From Clostridium sp. CAG:710 (lineage in GTDB: Bacteria; Bacillota_I; Bacilli_A; RF39; UBA660): 64,000 nt of DNA. The position numbers were made by a program, and so were the translations under genes. Location of the stretch: assembly GCA_000432595.1 (NCBI GenBank), contig HF996868.1:62001-126000 (forward strand). The letters are read 5' to 3'. A model generated the notes under the pieces. It was not told the DNA's origin and did no database searches. It saw only the letters and a program-made list of their open reading frames with translations. The first letter of the stretch is position 1; each line of letters opens with the position of its first letter. Below, one piece after another: positions 9,597 through 18,898 of this stretch.

Positions 9597-10691
9597 TTAT
9601 TTTTCAATATATCCTGATACTTTATCTGCATACATCTCATCAGTTATACTTTTATATTGATTACCTTTATAGTCGTCAGTAAATCCATTATATGCTTTAT
9701 AAATCTCGTTTGTATCAGTATTATAAACTCTTTCATATCCTAGTGTTGCATCACTTTGTTTTTGACTCATAATATCATATGTTTTATTTCTATTTTCCCA
9801 AGCACTCATGTATGAATCAAATGCTTTTTGTATACTTGCACTTAGTGCTAGAGCCTGTTTTGTTTGAGCGTTTCCATCATCTATTGTTTTTTTAACATAA
9901 CTATCTGAGAATTCAATTGAGTTAATAGATTTAAGTAGAATATCTTTATACTCTATAAATTTATCTTTAGCACTTGTTATGGCCATAATGTCATATATCA
10001 TATAATATGAAAAATCTACTCCATCTTGATATTGATTACCAAAGTTTACTATTGATGCTAGAAACATACCCTCTGATTCTTTTGAGTCTTCATTTGTAAA
10101 TGCTGCTCTTAAAACCTTGCTATTTATTGATACACTCTTCATTGATGAAGTTGATTCTTGCTCATCAATTTTTTTAAAATCATTAAATTTTGGAAAAGTT
10201 ATATTTGAATAGCCTGAGTCCACTTTCTTAATATAAGAACCAACATCATTAAATTTCTTATAAAAACCTTCTGTTGTTGGACTATCTAATACGACAGCTT
10301 CTGTATAAACTCTATACTTACTATCTTTTCCACTTAAATTATAGTAATTCTTCCAAAATTCTTTTGCTTTATTACTTTTTAATAATGGTTGGATTTTTGG
10401 CATTAAAAATATTTGATTTCTGGTATCATTAGGGTCAGTTACTCTTATGGCATAATAAACTCCTGTACCCCCTGTTTCTACTTTCCAACCTTTTGGTTTT
10501 TTCATTGTTAGTACATCAGAATTATATTCCTCTAGTTCTATTGTACTTGATTCTAGTTTTTTTATTTTTACTTCACCTTTATTAGTTTTAATAGTATTAG
10601 TATTCTTCTTTGGATATATAAATACTATTAAAATAATCGCAAGTAAAACAATTCCTAAATACACTAAGTTTTTTTTATCAAACTTTTTCAA
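9597..10691 (-). CDS. Membrane-anchored extracellular protein of unknown function
   Basis: A 364-aa protein with one N-terminal helix (~9-26, LVYLGIVLLAIILIVFIYP) and a long outside portion. Residues ~60-110 (LTMKKPKGWKVE...) look like another PsbP/DcrB-type domain, as in the next gene. The C-terminal ~100 residues are helical and polar. The start codon is TTG at 10691-10689 behind AGAGGTG. It is the first gene of a three-gene operon ending with the PrsW-like protease, so it could be a substrate or sensor for that protease; this is inference from context only. Confidence 0.6.
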   Translation of the reverse strand: MKKFDKKNLVYLGIVLLAIILIVFIYPKKNTNTIKTNKGEVKIKKLESSTIELEEYNSDVLTMKKPKGWKVETGGTGVYYAIRVTDPNDTRNQIFLMPKIQPLLKSNKAKEFWKNYYNLSGKDSKYRVYTEAVVLDSPTTEGFYKKFNDVGSYIKKVDSGYSNITFPKFNDFKKIDEQESTSSMKSVSINSKVLRAAFTNEDSKESEGMFLASIVNFGNQYQDGVDFSYYMIYDIMAITSAKDKFIEYKDILLKSINSIEFSDSYVKKTIDDGNAQTKQALALSASIQKAFDSYMSAWENRNKTYDIMSQKQSDATLGYERVYNTDTNEIYKAYNGFTDDYKGNQYKSITDEMYADKVSGYIEK

Positions 10692-10721
10692 ATAATATAC
10701 ACCTCTTTTATCTTCTATTTA

Positions 10722-10750
10722 ATTATAGTTTATATACACCCATATAACAA
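10722..10750 (-). promoter_or_regulatory. Promoter of the zinc-ribbon/PrsW operon
   Basis: Read on the minus strand: TTGTTA (10750-10745), 17 bp, TATAAT (10727-10722). The leader to the TTG start would be ~24 nt. Confidence 0.72.
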
Positions 10751-10752
10751 TT

Positions 10753-10789
10753 AACTTGTCAGTTAAAGCATTGCTTTTACTGGTAAGTT
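10753..10789. repeat. 37-bp inverted repeat between two divergent promoters
   Basis: Arms 10753-10770 and 10772-10789 match at 15 of 18 positions. Two of the three mismatches would be G-U pairs in plus-strand RNA, and TTTTT follows at 10790-10794. It lies exactly between the two -35 boxes, 2-3 bp from each, so neither predicted transcript contains it. It may be an operator for a dimeric regulator such as the neighbouring double-HTH protein, or a terminator-like hairpin for read-through from elsewhere. Confidence 0.6.
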
Positions 10790-10792
10790 TTT

Positions 10793-10821
10793 TTGTATGA
10801 AATGATTTTTTGTTATATAAT
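10793..10821 (+). promoter_or_regulatory. Promoter of the double-HTH regulator gene
   Basis: TTGTAT at 10793-10798, 17 bp, TATAAT at 10816-10821. The predicted transcript start is only ~11 nt before the ATG, just enough for the AGGGTG ribosome binding site. Confidence 0.68.
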
Positions 10822-10838
10822 TGTTTTAGGGTGATATA

Positions 10839-12572
10839 ATGAGCTTTAATGAAAAACTAAATAAATATCTTAATGAGTTTAAAATTTCTTCTAAACAGCT
10901 ATCTGATATTTCTGGTATATCTGAATCTGTAATTAGTAGATACCGCAGTGGAAAGCGAATACCTAAAATAGATAGTGATAATTTTAATTCTATTGTTGAT
11001 GCTTTCTTTAATATTTCTACTAAAACTGATAAAAGTTATACAAAAGAACATATCCATAAAGACCTGTCTTTATCTATCACATCTTTAGATGATTTTGATT
11101 ATGATTCCTTTAGTAAAAATCTAAACAATTTAATTTCCATACTTAATATTAATACAAAGGACATGTCCAAATATATCGTATTTGATGCATCACATATTTC
11201 TAGAATTAAAAATGGAAAAACAAAGCCTTCTGATCCAAAGGATTTTTCCACAAAAGTTGCTAATTATATAGTCTATAAGTATAATTCTCCTATATATAAA
11301 GACTTACTTTTAACTGTGCTAGACTCTACTGAAGATGAGATAAACACCAGTGATAAATTATTTCATAAAATATATGATTACCTTGTTAGTAATTATCACA
11401 CTAAGAATAAAAATTATATTAATGACTTTTTAACTAACTTAGACAAGTTTGATTTAAACGATTATATTAAGGCAATAAAATTTGATGAACTAAAAGTACC
11501 TTCCCTACCATTTTATATAGTTAAATCAAAAAATTATTATGGTATTGAAGAAATGAAAAAGGGAGAACTCGATTTCTTTAAAGCTACTGTTTTATCAAAA
11601 TCTATGGAAGATGTATTCATGTGTAGTGATATGCCTATGGAGGATATGGCAAAAGATTTAGATTTTGGGAAAAAATGGATGTTTGCGATTGCAATGTCAC
11701 TAAAAAAAGGTCTTCATTTAAATATAATTCATAATTTAGATAGATCTTTTAATGAAATGATGCTTGGACTTGAAAGTTGGATACCGATTTATATGACTGG
11801 TCAGATATCTCCGTATTATTTAAAAGAAGTTAAAAATAGTGTTTATAATCACTTAAATTACGTATCTGGTGCTGTAGCCCTTACTGGAGAATGTATTAAA
11901 GGATCTCATGATAAGGGAAAATATTATTTAACAAATAATAATAAAGAACTGGTATATTATAAAGAAAAAGCGAGTCTTCTTTTAAATAAAGCTAATCCTC
12001 TTATGGAAGTCTACAAAGAGGATAATAAATCTGCATTTAAAGCATTTTTAATTAATGAAAGTGAGATTATTCTTGATAGAAAGAGAATATTTTCTTCTCT
12101 TCCGCTTTTCACTATTTCGGATGAGTTACTTATTAAAATATTAAATGATAACAATATTTTTCAAGATGATATTAATACTATTATTGAATATAAGAAGGAA
12201 GAAAAAGAATACATGACTTCTATACTTACTAACAGTACTATCACTGATGTTATTTATAAACCTACTATGGAAGAGTTTTTAGATGATTCTATTGCTTTAT
12301 CAACTGAGAATATATTTTATGATAAAAAAATTAAATATACATATGAAGATTTTATTAAACATTTTGAGTTAACTATTCAGTATTCAAATATTAATAAAAA
12401 TTATAAAGTTATAACTAATAGTTATAAAACGTTTAAAAATATTAACATAACTATGGTCGGAAAGCATCATGTTATATTATCAAAATCTGCTAACCCAATT
12501 ATACATTTTGTTATTAAACATCCAAAACTTGTGGATGCAATTGTTAACTTTAATCCACTTGTTATAGAGTAA
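10839..12572 (+). CDS. Large double-HTH (XRE-like) protein of unknown function
   Basis: A 577-aa soluble protein with two Cro/C1-type helix-turn-helix regions: residues ~16-45 (SSKQLSDISGISESVISRY) and ~105-135 (TKDMSKYIVFDASHISRIK). The remaining ~430 residues contain no fold I can name. A central stretch (~250-340, with SDMPMEDMA, FGKKWMFAIAMSL, HLNIIHNLDRSFNEMM) has the look of a strongly conserved family core. It probably binds DNA and has a ligand-sensing or enzymatic body. The inverted repeat and divergent operon next door suggest autoregulation and control of the zinc-ribbon/PrsW genes. It is not phage-like: no integrase or other phage gene is near. Confidence 0.7.
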   Translation: MSFNEKLNKYLNEFKISSKQLSDISGISESVISRYRSGKRIPKIDSDNFNSIVDAFFNISTKTDKSYTKEHIHKDLSLSITSLDDFDYDSFSKNLNNLISILNINTKDMSKYIVFDASHISRIKNGKTKPSDPKDFSTKVANYIVYKYNSPIYKDLLLTVLDSTEDEINTSDKLFHKIYDYLVSNYHTKNKNYINDFLTNLDKFDLNDYIKAIKFDELKVPSLPFYIVKSKNYYGIEEMKKGELDFFKATVLSKSMEDVFMCSDMPMEDMAKDLDFGKKWMFAIAMSLKKGLHLNIIHNLDRSFNEMMLGLESWIPIYMTGQISPYYLKEVKNSVYNHLNYVSGAVALTGECIKGSHDKGKYYLTNNNKELVYYKEKASLLLNKANPLMEVYKEDNKSAFKAFLINESEIILDRKRIFSSLPLFTISDELLIKILNDNNIFQDDINTIIEYKKEEKEYMTSILTNSTITDVIYKPTMEEFLDDSIALSTENIFYDKKIKYTYEDFIKHFELTIQYSNINKNYKVITNSYKTFKNINITMVGKHHVILSKSANPIIHFVIKHPKLVDAIVNFNPLVIE

Positions 12573-12575
12573 AGT

Positions 12576-12606
12576 AAAAGGTTTGAAATTTCCTTCAAAC
12601 CTTTTT
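12576..12606. terminator. Bidirectional terminator
   Basis: A 12-bp perfect stem (AAAAGGTTTGAA with TTCAAACCTTTT) around a 6-nt loop, T-rich on the plus strand and A-rich before it. It separates the HTH gene from the convergent adhesin gene. Confidence 0.88.
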
Positions 12607-14365
12607 ATTTTGTTAGTTTAATTTTTCTTTTATCTTCTTCTAATATATAAATGTCTTTTTCTATGAAACTTATTCCTGTTTTGGGTACTACTTCTTCTTT
12701 TTCTTTTTCATTGTTTATATTTATTTCAAGTACTGGAATTTCACCTTCATATTTAAATTCATTTTCATCATCTACTTCAAAATAGATTTTATTCTTATTT
12801 AGTTTATATCCTGCTGGTGCTTTTATTTCTTCGATATAGTATTTCCCTGCAGGTAGATTCTCTATTTCTATTATTCCATTTATGGTTATGAATTCATCTT
12901 TATTATCTATTATTAAATACTTTCCTTCTTGGATATCATATATTTTGAATATAGCACCATTTACTATTCTTTCTCCTGTTTGAGAATCTTTCTTTTTTAT
13001 TATTATCTTCGCTGAGAATTTTTCATCATGAAGATCAAATCTCTTTACTTTTGTAGCCTCATCTATTTTCACGGTGAAATCATCTACACATTTATAGTTT
13101 TTCATACTATTAAGCTGATGAAATTTATATGTTCCATATGGAAGAGTAATGTCTATTTTACCAAATTTGTCGGTTGTCACTACCTTTACTTTTTTACCTT
13201 CTTTATTATATATTTCAAATGATACACCCTCTTCTAGCTTTTCATCATAATACTTATATATTTCTATTTTTCCCTTATATACTTCATTTTTAAGATTTAA
13301 CTCTTTATGTGTATTATTTTTATCTAAAACAACCTCATATTCATTTAAATCTAATTTATATCCCTGCATACTTTTGGATTCTTTTATAATATATTTTCCA
13401 AATGGTAATTTAATAGATGTTGCCTCATAATTATTATCTATTACTAGAGTATCAACTATTTTATTATTTGAATCATAAATATTATATACACTTCCTATCA
13501 AAGATCCTTCTCCCTGTGGAAATTTTTTATTTGTATCTAAATCTAATTTATTTATTTTTATTGTTCCACTTTTTACATTAACTTTAATGGTAATATCTAT
13601 CTTAGAAATTTTACCTGGTGTCATTATATTTTGATGTTTATTATCTACAAATACTACACTTGGTCTATTATAGTTTTCTTTCCTTTTTAATTTTATAAAA
13701 GAAGCTGATTCATCATGTGTTGTTACTGTCATTTTATTTCCGGATATTTTAACATCGATATTATCACTTTTAGATTCAATTTCATAATCTTCCAATACTT
13801 TTCCCGAATCAGTTAGAGTATTTGTACTATTTATGGAAAATGTTAAATCATCAAATGAAAAACTTGGTACTTTATTATGCTGCTCTACTAATTTTTCTAT
13901 CTGTTTTATTTCTTTATCATATATATCTATCTTTTTTCCATTTAACTTATCTGTGAAATAAAATTCTGCATCCGGTTCAATTACTCTCCATATCATAATT
14001 TGTGTAATTGAATACCATTTATCTTCTTTATGATTTTTATATCCATATCCATAATATGCAATTTTAGTTATCTTATCCCAAGCTTGTTTACTTATTCCTA
14101 AATGCTTTTCTTGATTTTCTGAATATGACTTATAGTTTTCATTATACTTCATTACTTCAAATGGTTCAGTACAATAACCTATTCCATCATCACTTTTCTT
14201 TCTTATAAACTGTGGCTGTTTTGCCTGTGTTTTATCTTTACTCACCTTTTTTATATAAATATCTTTTATTTTTTCGGCACCATAGAATGCATCATCATAA
14301 TTAGAAGCATAAACTCCTGTAATACTAACAAAAAATAACATTAAAGCCAATAATAATTTTTTCAT
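12605..14365 (-). CDS. Thioester-domain, SpaA-repeat surface adhesin without visible anchor
   Basis: A 586-aa secreted protein. A signal peptide covers 1-20 (cut after VYA). An N-terminal thioester domain follows: C65 in YCTEPF and Q122 in TQIMIW are the pair that forms the internal Cys-Gln thioester used by Gram-positive adhesins to bind host surfaces covalently. Three SpaA/Cna-B-like beta domains come next (~268-365, 367-445, 447-560), the last with EIKAPAGYKL. The C-terminus has a sortase-like VPKTG but then only ~22 polar residues (SFIEKDIYILEEDKRKIKL) and no hydrophobic segment. The other two frames downstream of VPKTG contain no membrane helix, so a simple frameshift does not explain the loss. 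Confidence 0.85.
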   Translation of the reverse strand: MKKLLLALMLFFVSITGVYASNYDDAFYGAEKIKDIYIKKVSKDKTQAKQPQFIRKKSDDGIGYCTEPFEVMKYNENYKSYSENQEKHLGISKQAWDKITKIAYYGYGYKNHKEDKWYSITQIMIWRVIEPDAEFYFTDKLNGKKIDIYDKEIKQIEKLVEQHNKVPSFSFDDLTFSINSTNTLTDSGKVLEDYEIESKSDNIDVKISGNKMTVTTHDESASFIKLKRKENYNRPSVVFVDNKHQNIMTPGKISKIDITIKVNVKSGTIKINKLDLDTNKKFPQGEGSLIGSVYNIYDSNNKIVDTLVIDNNYEATSIKLPFGKYIIKESKSMQGYKLDLNEYEVVLDKNNTHKELNLKNEVYKGKIEIYKYYDEKLEEGVSFEIYNKEGKKVKVVTTDKFGKIDITLPYGTYKFHQLNSMKNYKCVDDFTVKIDEATKVKRFDLHDEKFSAKIIIKKKDSQTGERIVNGAIFKIYDIQEGKYLIIDNKDEFITINGIIEIENLPAGKYYIEEIKAPAGYKLNKNKIYFEVDDENEFKYEGEIPVLEININNEKEKEEVVPKTGISFIEKDIYILEEDKRKIKLTK

Positions 14366-14426
14366 AATCTATTCGATTACCATCACTCATTATTATTATA
14401 GTGGATATAATGTTATTTTCCTAAAT

Positions 14427-16469
14427 TTATTGATTATAAATTATTAATTGATGTTGTGTTCTTGTACAAGCAACATAGAACAAGTTCTTTTCATCTTTTG
14501 TATATTTATTGTCTTTCTCTGTATATATTATTGCAGAATCAAATTCTAGTCCTTTTGAAACATATGATGGGATTACTAAAAGTTTCTTACTAAACTCAAC
14601 TGTGTTAGAGTTTACAAGTGAAATATATTCATATTTATCTTTAAGTAGTTCATATATTTTTTTAGCTTCTTTATCATCTTTTGTGATAATTGATACATTT
14701 AAGTTTTGTTTAAATAGTGTTTCAATATCATTAGTTAATAATTCTAATAAGTTATTTTTTTCTTCTCTAAATAATATTTCTCTATTACTCTTATCTCTTA
14801 TAGCGGATACATGGTTTAAATTTAATATTTTATTAGTATATTTAATTATTTCAGGGCTTGATCTATATGTTTTTGTTAATTCTAGATACTTAGTATCTTC
14901 AAATATCTCACTTAATTTATTTAAGCTTTCGTACATATAATATGGATTAATAGTTTGATTTACATCACCTAGAATAGTAAAACTTGCAGATTTAAATATT
15001 TGTTTAATTATCTTATATTGAAGAAATGAATAGTCTTGTGCTTCATCTATTACAACTTCTTTAATATTTCCTTTGTATCCAAATCCTTCTAATAAGCCTT
15101 TAATGTATACAAATAAGCAAGCATCTTCATATTTAATTATTTTATTATCTTTTAAATAGTTTATATCTTCTGGTAATATTTTCCCATTATAATTGTTGAT
15201 GAAATACTCACTTGTGTAAAAGTCCATATATATTTTTTTATAATCTATATCTACATTCATTGTTCTTTTTAATAGTGCCCTAATTTTACTTTTAGCTGTT
15301 TTCTTACCTTTGTAATATAGATAACATAGTTTTTCACAGATTGCATCTATTCTATCATAGAGATTAAACTTAGAGTATCTGTCTTTAAATAAGTAATTTA
15401 ATTCTTCTTTTGATATTTCAAAATCATGTGTTGATATTTTATCTGTAAAGGTAATATTATTAACAAATGCTTCTACATATTTATTAATGTGATCAATTAT
15501 TTCATCACTTTGTTTATATTTTACCAATTCTTTATTTGGTTCATTATACTTATAATATCTTTCCACAAAATTTGTGAATGATTCAACATCTTTGTACTCA
15601 AAAATAAACGTAGTTAAAAAATCACTAAATGTGGTTTGCATTGTATTGTCTTCGCCAAGTTCTGGTAGAACGTTTGAAATATATTCTGAAAATACTTGGT
15701 TTGGTGAGAAAATTAATACATTGTTTGATTGTAAATTTTCAATTTTATATAAAAGAAATGCAATCCTATGAAGTGCAACCGATGTCTTACCCGAACCAGC
15801 AATACCTTGAACTATTAGGTTTTTATCTTCCACATTCCTTATTATTTGATTTTGTTCTTGTTGAATTGTGTTAACAATGTTTTTCATTTTTTCACTTGAT
15901 GAATTCGATAGTACTTCTTGTAGTATATCATCATCAACATTTAAACTATTATCAAATACTCTTATTAATTTACCATCTTCTATTTTAAATTGTCTTTTAT
16001 TTGTTATGTCACCAGTTATAAAACCTTTCGGTGCTTTATACCTTGCAGGTCCTACTCCATAATCGTAGAATAGTGATGATACAGGAGCTCTCCAGTCATA
16101 TATTAGATGTTTTTCTCCATCTTCTAGATGAGTTAATCCTATATAAATTTTTTCGGTATCAAAATCACTATCTTTAAATGTTATTGCGCCAAAGTATGGA
16201 CTATTTTGAATTTTAAATAATTTTTGGAAATATTTTCCCTTGCTTAATGCGATATTTACTTCTACATCATTAATTGCAACCATGCTTTTCATTTCTTGTG
16301 GGTCCATATCATGCCTTGCATCCCACATAAATTTTTGGAACTCTTGAATTTTTTCCTCTTTGTCATATAATTGCTGTCCCAAATCAGAAATTTTTTCATT
16401 GATTACTTTTTTTGTTTGATTAAGTCTTTCTTTTTCTTCTAGCAAGTCTTTTTCACTTATACTACTCAT
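14427..16469 (-). CDS. helD: HelD-like RNA polymerase recycling helicase
   Basis: A 680-aa UvrD/Rep-like ATPase, counted from MSSISEKDLL, which sits behind AAAGGAGG; an in-frame ATG 69 nt upstream would place the start within a hairpin. The N-terminal coiled coil (~1-65, LLEEKERLNQTKKVINEK) is the arm HelD inserts into the RNA polymerase secondary channel. A HelD-type insert follows (YDWRAPVSSLFYDY), then Walker A GIAGSGKTS, motif II DEAQD and a C-terminal GLEFDSAIIY region. HelD removes stalled polymerase from DNA in Firmicutes. It has its own 5' region with a terminator-like hairpin. Confidence 0.9.
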   Translation of the reverse strand: MSSISEKDLLEEKERLNQTKKVINEKISDLGQQLYDKEEKIQEFQKFMWDARHDMDPQEMKSMVAINDVEVNIALSKGKYFQKLFKIQNSPYFGAITFKDSDFDTEKIYIGLTHLEDGEKHLIYDWRAPVSSLFYDYGVGPARYKAPKGFITGDITNKRQFKIEDGKLIRVFDNSLNVDDDILQEVLSNSSSEKMKNIVNTIQQEQNQIIRNVEDKNLIVQGIAGSGKTSVALHRIAFLLYKIENLQSNNVLIFSPNQVFSEYISNVLPELGEDNTMQTTFSDFLTTFIFEYKDVESFTNFVERYYKYNEPNKELVKYKQSDEIIDHINKYVEAFVNNITFTDKISTHDFEISKEELNYLFKDRYSKFNLYDRIDAICEKLCYLYYKGKKTAKSKIRALLKRTMNVDIDYKKIYMDFYTSEYFINNYNGKILPEDINYLKDNKIIKYEDACLFVYIKGLLEGFGYKGNIKEVVIDEAQDYSFLQYKIIKQIFKSASFTILGDVNQTINPYYMYESLNKLSEIFEDTKYLELTKTYRSSPEIIKYTNKILNLNHVSAIRDKSNREILFREEKNNLLELLTNDIETLFKQNLNVSIITKDDKEAKKIYELLKDKYEYISLVNSNTVEFSKKLLVIPSYVSKGLEFDSAIIYTEKDNKYTKDEKNLFYVACTRTQHQLIIYNQ

Positions 16470-16488
16470 AAAACCTCCTTTATACGCC

Positions 16489-16521
16489 AAAAAACGAACC
16501 TCATTAAAAGTGGATCGTTTT
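16489..16521 (-). terminator. Terminator-like hairpin just upstream of helD
   Basis: Arms 16512-16521 and 16491-16500 (AAAACGATCC with GGTTCGTTTT, 9/10) surround an 11-nt loop and lead into TTTTTT on the minus strand, ending ~20 nt before the helD start. It may end the upstream 300-aa gene. A possible promoter further upstream (TTGTGC, 17 bp, TAAATA, ending near 16532) would instead put it in the helD leader as an attenuator. Confidence 0.6.
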
Positions 16522-16593
16522 ATTTTTTTATTTATCAAGTTTAAACAAAATGCACAAGTTAAATTTTACAATATTTTTTATTTTGTGTCTAGT

Positions 16594-17496
16594 CTATTTT
16601 ACATAATTTTTCAATACTTTAATAACGGGTCTTACATAATTTTTATTTGTTGCCTCATCTAACATATAGCTTCCTCTTTCTGTTACCACATATATATGAC
16701 TATATTTTGAAGTTCTTAACCACCATGTTTTTGTATTTTCACTTGCTAGCCAATTACCTTCATTCCAATCATACCCGAATTCCATTTGATCTCTTAGCGT
16801 TATATACTCATCTGAAGTTAAAAGTCTAATTTCTTTTACTCCTGATTTTTCTTCTATCATATTTAATACCGCATTATTTATATAATAACCTATATTATTC
16901 TTATCGACAGTTGTATATTCAACTGAGTTTTCGGTATCAAATTCTACTGTATCGGATTCATCTATTTTACCATCTCTATTTAAATCAAATGGCAATTTAC
17001 TAATTAACTCTACTTCCTTCTCATCAATACCAGTATCTTTTATTACATACCATTCTGTACCACTAAAAGTTACCTTTTCTCCTGCATTAAATGATTTAAA
17101 TGTAAATATTATTGGTTCTCTTTTAAAAATTATAATTGGTAATATTACAGCAATTATTAATACCGATAATATAGATATCAATATTACTTTTTTCTTCTTT
17201 TTATTACCATTTATGTTACTAATGATTCTCTTTATCTTATCTAATACTGTTTTAAATTTAGATTTTACGATATGTAAAACTTTACTTTTCTTAGTCGTTT
17301 TCTTAGCATTAGATTCAATTTTTTGAGTTTCAACATCATTTTTGATTTCTTTTACCTTATTTACATTATTATTTATAGAAGGTTTTGTTTTAATCACATT
17401 TTTTTTACGTGATTTATTAGACTTCTTTGTTTTAACCTTATTCTGGCTCTTATTTTTTTGCTTTGTCTTTCCTATAACCATCTTACTTTTTTTCAT
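16594..17496 (-). CDS. Lys-rich single-TM protein with DUF6273-like extracellular domain
   Basis: A 300-aa protein in three parts. The first ~100 residues are extremely Lys/Asn-rich and should be cytoplasmic and disordered. One membrane helix is at ~103-125 (KVILISILSVLIIAVILPIII). The extracellular ~170 residues contain EF-hand/dockerin-like DLNRDGKID (a likely calcium loop) and end in WWLRTS..GSYML..YVRPVIKV, the pattern of DUF6273-type domains found on many gut Firmicutes surface proteins. Function is unknown. It stands alone on its strand between rplQ's terminator and helD. Confidence 0.65.
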   Translation of the reverse strand: MKKSKMVIGKTKQKNKSQNKVKTKKSNKSRKKNVIKTKPSINNNVNKVKEIKNDVETQKIESNAKKTTKKSKVLHIVKSKFKTVLDKIKRIISNINGNKKKKKVILISILSVLIIAVILPIIIFKREPIIFTFKSFNAGEKVTFSGTEWYVIKDTGIDEKEVELISKLPFDLNRDGKIDESDTVEFDTENSVEYTTVDKNNIGYYINNAVLNMIEEKSGVKEIRLLTSDEYITLRDQMEFGYDWNEGNWLASENTKTWWLRTSKYSHIYVVTERGSYMLDEATNKNYVRPVIKVLKNYVK

Positions 17497-17544
17497 ACTA
17501 TCTCTTCCTCAAAACAATTATAGCATGATAATTAAAAATTAGAA

Positions 17545-17568
17545 CAAAAAAAGACTATTTCTAGTCTT
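17545..17568 (-). terminator. Terminator of the S10-spc-alpha cluster
   Basis: AAGACTA/TAGTCTT stem over a short loop, followed by TTTTTTTG on the minus strand, overlapping the rplQ stop codon. Confidence 0.85.
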
Positions 17569-17914
17569 ATTCTTCAACAAGTTCTAAAACTACTAGTAAA
17601 GCATCGTCTCCGCGTCTTTCATCTAGTTTTAAGATTCTTGTATATCCACCATTTCTTTTAGCGTATTTGCTAGCTAAATCGTCAAAAACAATTTTAACTG
17701 CTTCAGTGTCATTTTGTAAGAATGCTAGTGCTTTTCTACGTGAGATTAAATCTCCCTTTTTTCCATAAGTAATCATTTTATCAACAAATTTTCTTACTTC
17801 TTTAGCTCTAGTTTCAGTTGTAACTATTTTTCCATTCTTTATAACATCTTTAGTTAAATTAGCAAGCATGCTTCTTCTGTGTTTATTGTCAACACCTAAT
17901 TTTCTGTATGCCAT
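17567..17914 (-). CDS. rplQ: 50S ribosomal protein L17
   Basis: A 115-aa L17 of normal length, from [16 protein letters not shown] to LVVLELVEE, without gaps against the family pattern as I know it. L17 sits near the exit tunnel rim of the 50S subunit. It is the last gene of the cluster, 14 nt after rpoA and immediately followed by an intrinsic terminator. Confidence 0.97.
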   Translation of the reverse strand: MAYRKLGVDNKHRRSMLANLTKDVIKNGKIVTTETRAKEVRKFVDKMITYGKKGDLISRRKALAFLQNDTEAVKIVFDDLASKYAKRNGGYTRILKLDERRGDDALLVVLELVEE

Positions 17915-17928
17915 AATTTTCCTCCCTA

Positions 17929-18879
17929 CTAGTCGTCATCACGTAATACAAGTCCTAAATCTCTAACTTTGTCTAAAACTTCTTTTAAAGACTTTTTACC
18001 TAAATTACGGATTTTCATCATATCATTTTCACTTTTATTTACTAGGTCTTGTAGAGTGTGGATTCCAGCTCTCTTTAAGCAGTTATATGCTCTTACTGAG
18101 AAATCCAAATCTTCAATTGTAGTTTCTAGTGCTTTTACTTTTGGATCTTCTGTTTTTTCAATCATCATTCCAGTAACATTTGCAATATTACTTAAGTTAG
18201 TTAAAATATTAAAATGTTCAATTAAAATTCTTGATGCTAATGCAACTGCTTCTTCTGGTTTGATTGAACCGTTAGTCCATACATTTAGTATTAACTTATC
18301 ATAACTTTCATCTTGACCTACACGTGCGCTTTCAACATCATATGAAATTCTTTCGATTGGAGAGTAAATTGAATCTATTGGTATTACACCAACTTTTTTA
18401 ATATCAAGAAGTTTTTTATTTTCTTCACTCTTAACATATCCTCTACCACTTGTTACAGTCATTTCCATAACTAATTTTCCACCTTTAGCAACATTAGCGA
18501 TTACTAGGTCTTTATTAATTATTTCGACGTCACTATCACATTCGATATCTCCAGCAGTTACTGGTCCTTCTTTTGTTACATTTAAATGAATTACTTTCAT
18601 TTCTTCAACGTGTTTTTTAATAACTATTTTCTTTAAGTTTAATATAATAGTTGTTACATCTTCTACTACACCTTCAAGAGTTTGGAACTCATGTAATGCA
18701 CCTTCAATTTTTACACTACTAATTGCAGCTCCTGGAAGAGATGATAACATTACTCTTCTTAATGCATTACCTATAGTAATACCAAATCCTCTCTCTAATG
18801 GTTCAAGTTCAAATTTACCATAGAAATTACTTTCTACATAATCAGTTATTTTATAGTTTGGTTTTTCAAATTCTACCAT
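17929..18879 (-). CDS. rpoA: RNA polymerase alpha subunit
   Basis: A 316-aa alpha subunit. The start is set at [11 protein letters not shown] behind GGAGGTAG; a longer in-frame version would overlap rpsK. The N-terminal dimerisation domain carries [20 protein letters not shown], which nucleates polymerase assembly. The C-terminal domain (~250-310, [19 protein letters not shown]) binds UP elements and activators. Placement rpsK-rpoA-rplQ without rpsD is the Bacilli arrangement. Confidence 0.97.
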   Translation of the reverse strand: MVEFEKPNYKITDYVESNFYGKFELEPLERGFGITIGNALRRVMLSSLPGAAISSVKIEGALHEFQTLEGVVEDVTTIILNLKKIVIKKHVEEMKVIHLNVTKEGPVTAGDIECDSDVEIINKDLVIANVAKGGKLVMEMTVTSGRGYVKSEENKKLLDIKKVGVIPIDSIYSPIERISYDVESARVGQDESYDKLILNVWTNGSIKPEEAVALASRILIEHFNILTNLSNIANVTGMMIEKTEDPKVKALETTIEDLDFSVRAYNCLKRAGIHTLQDLVNKSENDMMKIRNLGKKSLKEVLDKVRDLGLVLRDDD

Positions 18880-18898
18880 GAAACTACCTCCTTTATTA

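Noticed and set aside
10839..12572. Double-HTH gene as a prophage repressor marking a mobile element.
   Set aside because: No integrase, phage structural gene, att-like direct repeat or tRNA neighbour is present, and base composition matches the surroundings.
12605..12690. Frameshift hiding the adhesin's membrane anchor.
   Set aside because: The two other frames after VPKTG contain stops and charged residues but no hydrophobic run.
16470..16538. Longer HelD start at 16538.
   Set aside because: That region is a terminator-like hairpin, and the AAAGGAGG site lies directly before the ATG at 16469.
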